The notes under the pieces: model-generated
Told to the model about the DNA's origin: nothing
Database searches by the model: none
What the model saw: only the letters and a program-made list of their open reading frames with translations
Made by a program: the position numbers and the translations under genes
Source: Acanthamoeba castellanii str. Neff
Taxonomy: Eukaryota; Discosea; Longamoebia; Acanthamoebidae
NCBI RefSeq assembly: GCF_000313135.1
Contig: NW_004457316.1
Coordinates: forward strand, 7,232 to 19,218
Direction of reading: 5' to 3'
Length of the DNA: 11,987 bases
Shown here: positions 7,225 through 11,987 of the stretch, one piece after another
How positions within the stretch are numbered: the stretch's first letter is position 1
Layout of the letters: each line of letters begins with the position of its first letter

Positions 7225-10200
7225 TCAGAAGAAGTATTTCTTCCAACCAGACGACTTACGGGCATCACCGTCATCACGATCCTCCTTTCTGGGCCGCTTG
7301 GTTTCAGGTCCGGCGGCAGGCGGCGAGTTTGGCTGCGCAGGTCCGGGTTGCTGCTTGAGAGTCGGGGAAACCAGGGCAGACACGAAGCGTTTGCAGCACG
7401 ACACCAACAGTGGGGCCCCATACAATTCGCCTGCCTCACGCAGGCTCTGTGTTAGAGAGGGTTGGAACAACAGAGGGAGAAGAGAGAGAGAGAGAGAGAG
7501 AGCAGAAGTTAGGTCAATTTGGGAGCAGCTCCTCAATTGATGTTACAGATCGTGATTGGCCGATCACGAACCTCAACGTTGTCTTCATCGATGGCTTGGA
7601 TGATGTACTTTTCGCATCGCCTTTTCAGCTGCACCAGCTGATATCTGTCGTGACAGACGAGAGTCAGATTGCCCAAAGGGCACCGGTCGTTTGTCAAAAC
7701 AGAGAAGACACAAAAGCTGCGTAACTGGTTGGCAGCGGCCATGAGCTCGACAACGGTATCGGGATTGAACTCCACCTGTCCCGAGTAGATGTACTTCATC
7801 ACGTCGGTAAAGACCCCCGCCTCGATCTCTCCCACGCTCAGCTCACGTTCCTGCAAGAGGCAAGGGAAACGATTGTAGCTCAGCGCCTCCAAGTAACCTT
7901 GCAGGGCATTACCTCGCTTTCGCGCATGCCTGCGTGCCACAGTGCTTTGAAGTAGGGGCAGCGAGCTGCCACAATGGCTCTGCGCGTCAGGGTTACCAGC
8001 ACAATGTTACTCGTGTTCCCGAGACATATACACAAAGGCCCACAGAGGCTGTAAGAGAGCAGGTCCAGATATGGGGCGTGGCGCGTACCTGTGCGCCTGG
8101 ATTCGATGTCCTTCAGCGAGAAAAGTGATGTCGGAGAGTTGAGGCCTGTCAAGCACCTGAACGCAAGGTCGGTATCTGGTCAGAGCTGAGTGGCACACTG
8201 GCACAAGTGTGCATACCTGGAGCAGTTCGTTTCCCAGCCGCTCGAGCGGGGAGGCCGTATCACCTCTCGACGTCGTCGATGATAGGGCGTTGTGGCATAG
8301 ACGGGCCAGTCGGGGTACTCCAAATCGCTCCGCTAGGCTCAACAGAGCCTTCCCATTGGCTCTCGATACTGGCCAAGTCCAAGACGTTAGCACAGCGACG
8401 TGCGCGCAGTGAAAAGGGATAGCACTCACCGCGGCAGCGATCCTTGTACACAAACTCGAGGAATACTCCAAAGATCTCGGCGGTGACGTCGTTCATCTCG
8501 ACCCGAGTCGTGGTGTCGGTCTAGTTTGCGATGGAGGTGGAGAGATGAATTGGACGTCGTTCAACGGGCAGTGTTATTATCAGCAGGGCAGGTACCTCGG
8601 CCAGGGTCGAGATGGCTGCACCGAGCGGCGAGAATGATCTTGTGAACGGGGAAGGATCGCCCGTCGACCACGAACTCGTAGTCCGCCTTGGACATACAGT
8701 CGCACCAAAACCAACGTGAGTGCATTGGCTCTTGACGGTGGTGGTGTTGAATGTGGCCAACACAGTACCATTTGACCAGAGTGAAGTATGGCAGCCAGAT
8801 CGTCCACCAAGTCGGAACTGAGTCCCATCCACGGGCCGGTGAGCGCGACTGGGGTGGGTGCGCCGTGGAGTGAGCCGAAATGAAATATCAAATAAATAAA
8901 AAAACACTCGTTTCACGACGCACCTGTGTGATAGCCGCCACAGGCCACCTGACAGAAGGACATATTCTCCAGATCATCCACGGCACTCGGCTCCTAGAGT
9001 GCGCGCAGACGCGTGCAGTTCGCCATTTCAATGACGGTCGACGCTACTACTACAACACATGAGGGGAGTAAGTCGGTAACGTACATCAGTGGTGCGATCC
9101 TTGACACTTCCAAGCTGGTTGTAGTCATTCAGGCCGCTGGTGAACACCGTGCACTCATCTACTCATCACCATGTGATCGCAGCCCAATGAGCAACATCGA
9201 AGAGGGGTAGCGGGCAGGTCAAGGGGTTATATACCTCGCCAACCAACCGTGGCAAGGGCCACCGTGTGGGTATCGCCGCAAGCCAGCATGCGCACCCCCT
9301 TATCGCGCAGGGCTTCCATGGGCTTGGCCTCATCTTCTCGGCCCTTGGGCCACGACCACACATCACCTCCTGCGCGCACAGAGAGATGAGCACATCAAGA
9401 GTAAGAGATCAAAATGCCCATGCGAGTGAGGGGAAGGTCACACCATCGGTGAGGGCCACACTAAAGGCCTTGCCGCACACGATGTCGGTGATGCCCTGTC
9501 CGCTCAGGGCAGTCACCAAGCTCGGGATCACCTGCACGTGGGTTGAGGGTTGCGTAGGGGGGGAATAGAGTGCATCTGGTTATCGGCTCACTCGGCGCGG
9601 CTGTGTTCGTACTTTGTTGGAGTTGAATGGCGACCAGCTGTGGTCCGTCCAAGTGTACACTTCGCCGTCCTCAGTCAGCGCCATCACGTCCCACAGGCCA
9701 CATGCAAGCTGCCAACATGTGCAGCGTGCACGCTGGTCAGCCACCAGGCTCAATTGAGTCAATCACTAGCGCGGGAAGAGGGGAGGCGCTCAAAACCTTG
9801 ACCACTCCCTTGTCCTGGAGCGCTTCAACCAGTTGCGGCGCGTAACCAGCTTGTCCCAGCTTGCGTGCCTCCCATGTGTAGACTGAATGCAATGAATGAA
9901 TCAGAATAACTCGGTAAGCTGGGGCGTGGTCTACAAACGAGAAACTAGTACGCCATCACAGTGCGCGAGATGTCATCCTGATGGCCGATCAAGTGATGAC
10001 ATACCTTGGCCGTCGGAGGTGAGGGCAATGGTTGTGTAGACCCCGCAAGCGAGCTGCCTGATGGGAAGACCCAACAGGCCCTCAACCAGCCTCGGAGCCT
10101 TTTGCTCGCCCCAACCCCATTCCATGATCGCGCCCGCAGCTGCGAGACAAACCCCCACCCTCAAGTGAAGTTAGTGTTGCACTACTGCGCACCGACCACA

Positions 10201-10872
10201 CAGTGTGCGGGACGCACTCGTGAGAACGGCGGTGTGATAGCGCCCGCACGCGATCTGCTGCACGGGCATGTCCTCCAGACCCTCGAGGACCTGTGCAGCG
10301 TCGACCTGCACCGCAGCCGCTGCAGCCGCGCCGCTGGACTTTGGTCCGGCATGACCCAGCTGGAGCTGGATGACCGACCACCGCACGCAGCACTGACTGA
10401 GCGCAACGTGCAGAGGAGAGACATTTTTGTGTGGCGGGGGGGGGGAAGCGTACTTCGACGTTGCGACCCCAGGAGAAGACCAAGCCGTCAGCCGTGAGGC
10501 ACACCGTGTGGTAGAGGCCGCACGCCACCTGTACCACTTGCCTCGCGCCCACGCACTCCAGCACGATGGGGCTGGGCTTGGCCTGTTGCCTCACTGTGGG
10601 CGTCGGTGCCCACCCGAGCTGCCCGTACGCCTGCGCACGCCAAGGACATGAACGAAGAAAGAGGGAGAAGAGAGGGGGTGAAGAGAATTTTAATATTGTT
10701 TTCTTTTTTCGTCGTTGTAAGAGACGAAAAAAGGAGGGGTAGAAAGGACGCGCACGTTGCTTCCCCACGCCCACATGACGCCGTCCTCTTTAGCCCGCTG
10801 CGCCGCATGGCTCTCTTGAACTTGCATCGCTGGTTCAGTTCTACGCCGAGCCAAGGTCCGCGTAATTGCCAC
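7225..10872 (-). CDS. RCC1-repeat protein with two BTB domains
   Basis: About nineteen exons can be traced: 10872-10756, 10630-10454, 10365-10218, 10139-10005, 9882-9797, 9708-9613, 9531-9444, 9369-9235, 9158-9085, 8993-8924, 8848-8777, 8730-8596, 8520-8430, 8368-8217, 8156-8089, 7979-7913, 7850-7726, 7644-7572 and 7446-7225. All joins keep frame except 8596 to 8520. The product is about 710 residues. Seven RCC1 units are marked by VACGLYHTVCLT, IACGRYHTAVLT, LACGVYTTIALT, LACGLWDVMALT, IVCGKAFSVALT, LACGDTHTVALA and VACGGYHTVALT, with strands such as VMWAWGSNAYGQLG between them. That count fits one seven-bladed propeller, about residues 30-385. The first BTB domain follows (VDGRSFPVHKIILAARC; FLEFVYKDRC), then a linker (LLSLAERFGVPRLARLCHNA). 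The second BTB domain is QLSDITFLAEGHRIQAHRAI, CPYFKALWHAGMRE, DVMKYIYSGQVEF and AANQYQLVQLKRRCEKYI. The tail ends KRPRKEDRDDGDARKSSGWK and KYFF, a possible bipartite nuclear signal. RCC1-BTB proteins often act as scaffolds or cullin-3 adaptors; that role is inferred. Confidence 0.9.
7479..7502. repeat. AG dinucleotide repeat in the last intron of the RCC1-BTB gene
   Basis: A run of about twelve AG units lies in the intron between exons 7644-7572 and 7446-7225. On the gene's strand it reads CT and lies some 30 bases before the ACACAG acceptor, so it may act as an extended pyrimidine tract. Confidence 0.9.
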
Positions 10873-10949
10873 ACAGCTTTATTTTCAGGTAAAAAATTGA
10901 CCAAACACAACCACAGCAGCTAGCGAACCCCCCCCCTCACAGTGAAAAG
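10873..10949. promoter_or_regulatory. Compact divergent intergenic region
   Basis: Only 77 bases separate the minus-strand ATG of the RCC1-BTB gene (10872) from the plus-strand ATG at 10950. The stretch is AT-rich in its left half (TTTATTTTCAGGTAAAAAAT) and ends with a run of C bases at 10927-10936. Both genes must share this sequence or have promoters reaching into each other's exons, unless non-coding leader exons lie elsewhere. No standard promoter element is certain. Confidence 0.5.
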
Positions 10950-11687
10950 ATGATGTCAGGGGCGGCAGCTGGAGACCCGGCGAGCGAGGGAGCTTCCACC
11001 ATGATGATCGTCGACTTGACGGAGACAGCCAAGGCCGAGGCGACCATCATGAGCCACTGGCGCTCTCTGCCGGAGTCGATGCGGGGCCTCGACACGCGCA
11101 GGAAGACACGCGAGGCCCCGGACCCGCGCCTGGAGGACGACCAGGAGCACGACGACAACGACGAGGGCAAGCCTTGGGTGGCCAACGGCAACCTGCTGCT
11201 GCGCTCCTACCTGGTCGCCCTCGCCGGTCCGGACAAGGCCGACTGGTCGGCCACCGGAGAGCAACACCTGCAGCGCGAGCGGGAGCTGTGGAAGCCGGTC
11301 AAGGACCTGCTCTTTCGGTGGCTGTTCCTCTCCGACGGTCCTCACGCGTGCTTGACGTTCCTCGATGACCAGCCCGGCGGCGTGGTCCCCGGCGAGGGCG
11401 GCACGAGAGACGCGCAGCTGCTGCTGCTGTGGGAGAAGGAGGCGCTGTTCAACGGCCTGGGTCCGGCGCTGCTGTGGAGCGAGCCGTTTGTGGAGGAGCG
11501 CAACAACCGCGACGAGGAGGACGAGTTCTCCTGGGCCATCACAACGCACGAAGTGCCAACCGTCTTTGCTCGCGTGTGCACGCGCGTGTTGCAGGCCGCG
11601 GACAACGAGCCGGTCGCCACGGCGCTGGTCGAGAGTTTGGGTCACATCTACCGCGGTACCCCCTCCACCACCAACCCTCCCCCCTAA
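10950..11687 (+). CDS. Acidic protein of unknown family
   Basis: A GC-rich open frame of 245 codons starts MMSGAAAGDP and ends at TAA 11685-11687. Codon use matches the other genes here (strong G/C at third positions), and this supports coding on this strand. Residues 1-35 are Ala/Gly/Ser-rich and then helical. Residues 62-74 are very acidic (EDDQEHDDNDEGK), and residues 80-235 form a Leu/Trp-rich, probably all-helical part (RELWKPVKDLLFRWLFLSDG; EALFNGLGPALLWSEPF). No signal peptide, membrane helix or known motif is seen. A GTACCC donor at 11656, after HIYR, could end the exon there. A TTTCAG or CAGCAG acceptor near 11779 would then add only a few residues (GSGCGGS-like) before a stop. The last residues (TPSTTNPPP) lie in a C-rich stretch and may be untranslated. 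Confidence 0.7.
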   Translation: MMSGAAAGDPASEGASTMMIVDLTETAKAEATIMSHWRSLPESMRGLDTRRKTREAPDPRLEDDQEHDDNDEGKPWVANGNLLLRSYLVALAGPDKADWSATGEQHLQRERELWKPVKDLLFRWLFLSDGPHACLTFLDDQPGGVVPGEGGTRDAQLLLLWEKEALFNGLGPALLWSEPFVEERNNRDEEDEFSWAITTHEVPTVFARVCTRVLQAADNEPVATALVESLGHIYRGTPSTTNPPP

Positions 11688-11724
11688 CCCCTCGCGTCTT
11701 CGTGGCCACGCCGCGTTGTGACGC

Positions 11725-11753
11725 ACCCCCCCACACACACACACACACACACC
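11725..11753. repeat. C run followed by CA dinucleotide repeat
   Basis: Seven or so C bases run into about ten CA units, just downstream of the plus-strand gene ending at 11687. It is probably 3' untranslated or intronic sequence. Confidence 0.9.
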
Positions 11754-11938
11754 AGGCAGCACACACGATGCATTTCAGCAGGCTCTGGTTGCGGAGGGTC
11801 CTAAGATTCTGGCGTGCAGCAATCCGGCGGTGGTCTTGGGTGGGTGGCATTCCCTCCCATGTCCTCTGTCAGTGGAATAATGCTATGGATGGGCTGACGC
11901 CCCCCCCCCATCGATACACAGCTTTCTTTAGGCACGCC

Positions 11939-11974
11939 ATGTCCAAGTCGGTAGAACTTGAAGAAACGACTCTG
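11939..11974 (+). CDS. Possible first exon of a further gene, cut by the window end
   Basis: ATG 11939 opens twelve codons (MSKSVELEETTL) followed by GTGCGTGTTG, a good donor shape. The sequence just before the ATG (ACACAGCTTTCTTTAGGCAC) resembles a 5' leader and shares a 14-base motif with the region upstream of the gene at 10950. An alternative frame that opens after the acceptor near 11779 also runs to the window end, so this could instead be an internal exon. The evidence is thin. Confidence 0.25.
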
Positions 11975-11987
11975 GTGCGTGTTGCCG

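Noticed and set aside
10006..10774. Long frames on both strands through the RCC1 region
   Set aside because: They run through introns in a single frame. The RCC1 repeats appear only when short exons are joined.
10956..11762. 268-codon open frame on the minus strand
   Set aside because: It is the antisense of the plus-strand gene at 10950-11687. Its composition is long Val, Leu and Arg runs, as expected when GC-biased codons are read backwards.

Overview
The window looks like nuclear DNA of an amoebozoan protist, most likely Acanthamoeba or a close relative. This is inference from style rather than a database match. Coding exons are short (about 60-330 bp) and GC-rich. They are split by many 40-150 bp introns with GT..AG ends, and a large share of the 5' splice sites read GTACG. 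Protein domains become readable only after splicing, so single open frames here mislead. I read no rRNA, tRNA, CRISPR array or mobile element.

Left part (1-3400): a crowded patch of incomplete gene pieces. It holds the first three exons of a divergent sliding clamp (PCNA-like, + strand, 116-450). Facing it is a Cys-rich exon of unknown function (- strand, 459-785), with two more open segments behind it (841-1107). Next comes a subtilisin-family (S8) protease piece with the I9 prodomain and the catalytic-Asp exon but nothing beyond (- strand, 1168-1852). It is followed by an unrecognised helical protein with a one-base frame break (- strand, 1896-2283), a CCA-repeat block, and membrane-protein pieces resembling signal peptide peptidase lying on opposite strands (2563-3287). 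Several pieces stop exactly at a 5' splice site with no recognisable next exon, which suggests a rearranged or misassembled gene graveyard.

Middle part (3478-6966, - strand): a complete ten-exon gene for a SulP-family anion transporter of about 775 residues. It has a C-terminal STAS domain and a 166-residue N-terminal extension free of Asp and Glu that looks like a mitochondrial presequence.

Right part (7225-10872, - strand): a gene of about nineteen exons coding for a roughly 710-residue protein. It has a seven-bladed RCC1 propeller, two successive BTB domains and a basic, NLS-like tail. One exon junction in the first BTB domain does not keep frame. Only 77 bp separate its start codon from a divergent + strand gene (10950-11687) for an acidic protein I do not recognise. 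The window ends inside what may be the first exon of another + strand gene (11939 onward).

The two intact - strand genes are head-to-tail with a 258 bp gap. Nothing in the sequence indicates that neighbouring genes share a pathway.
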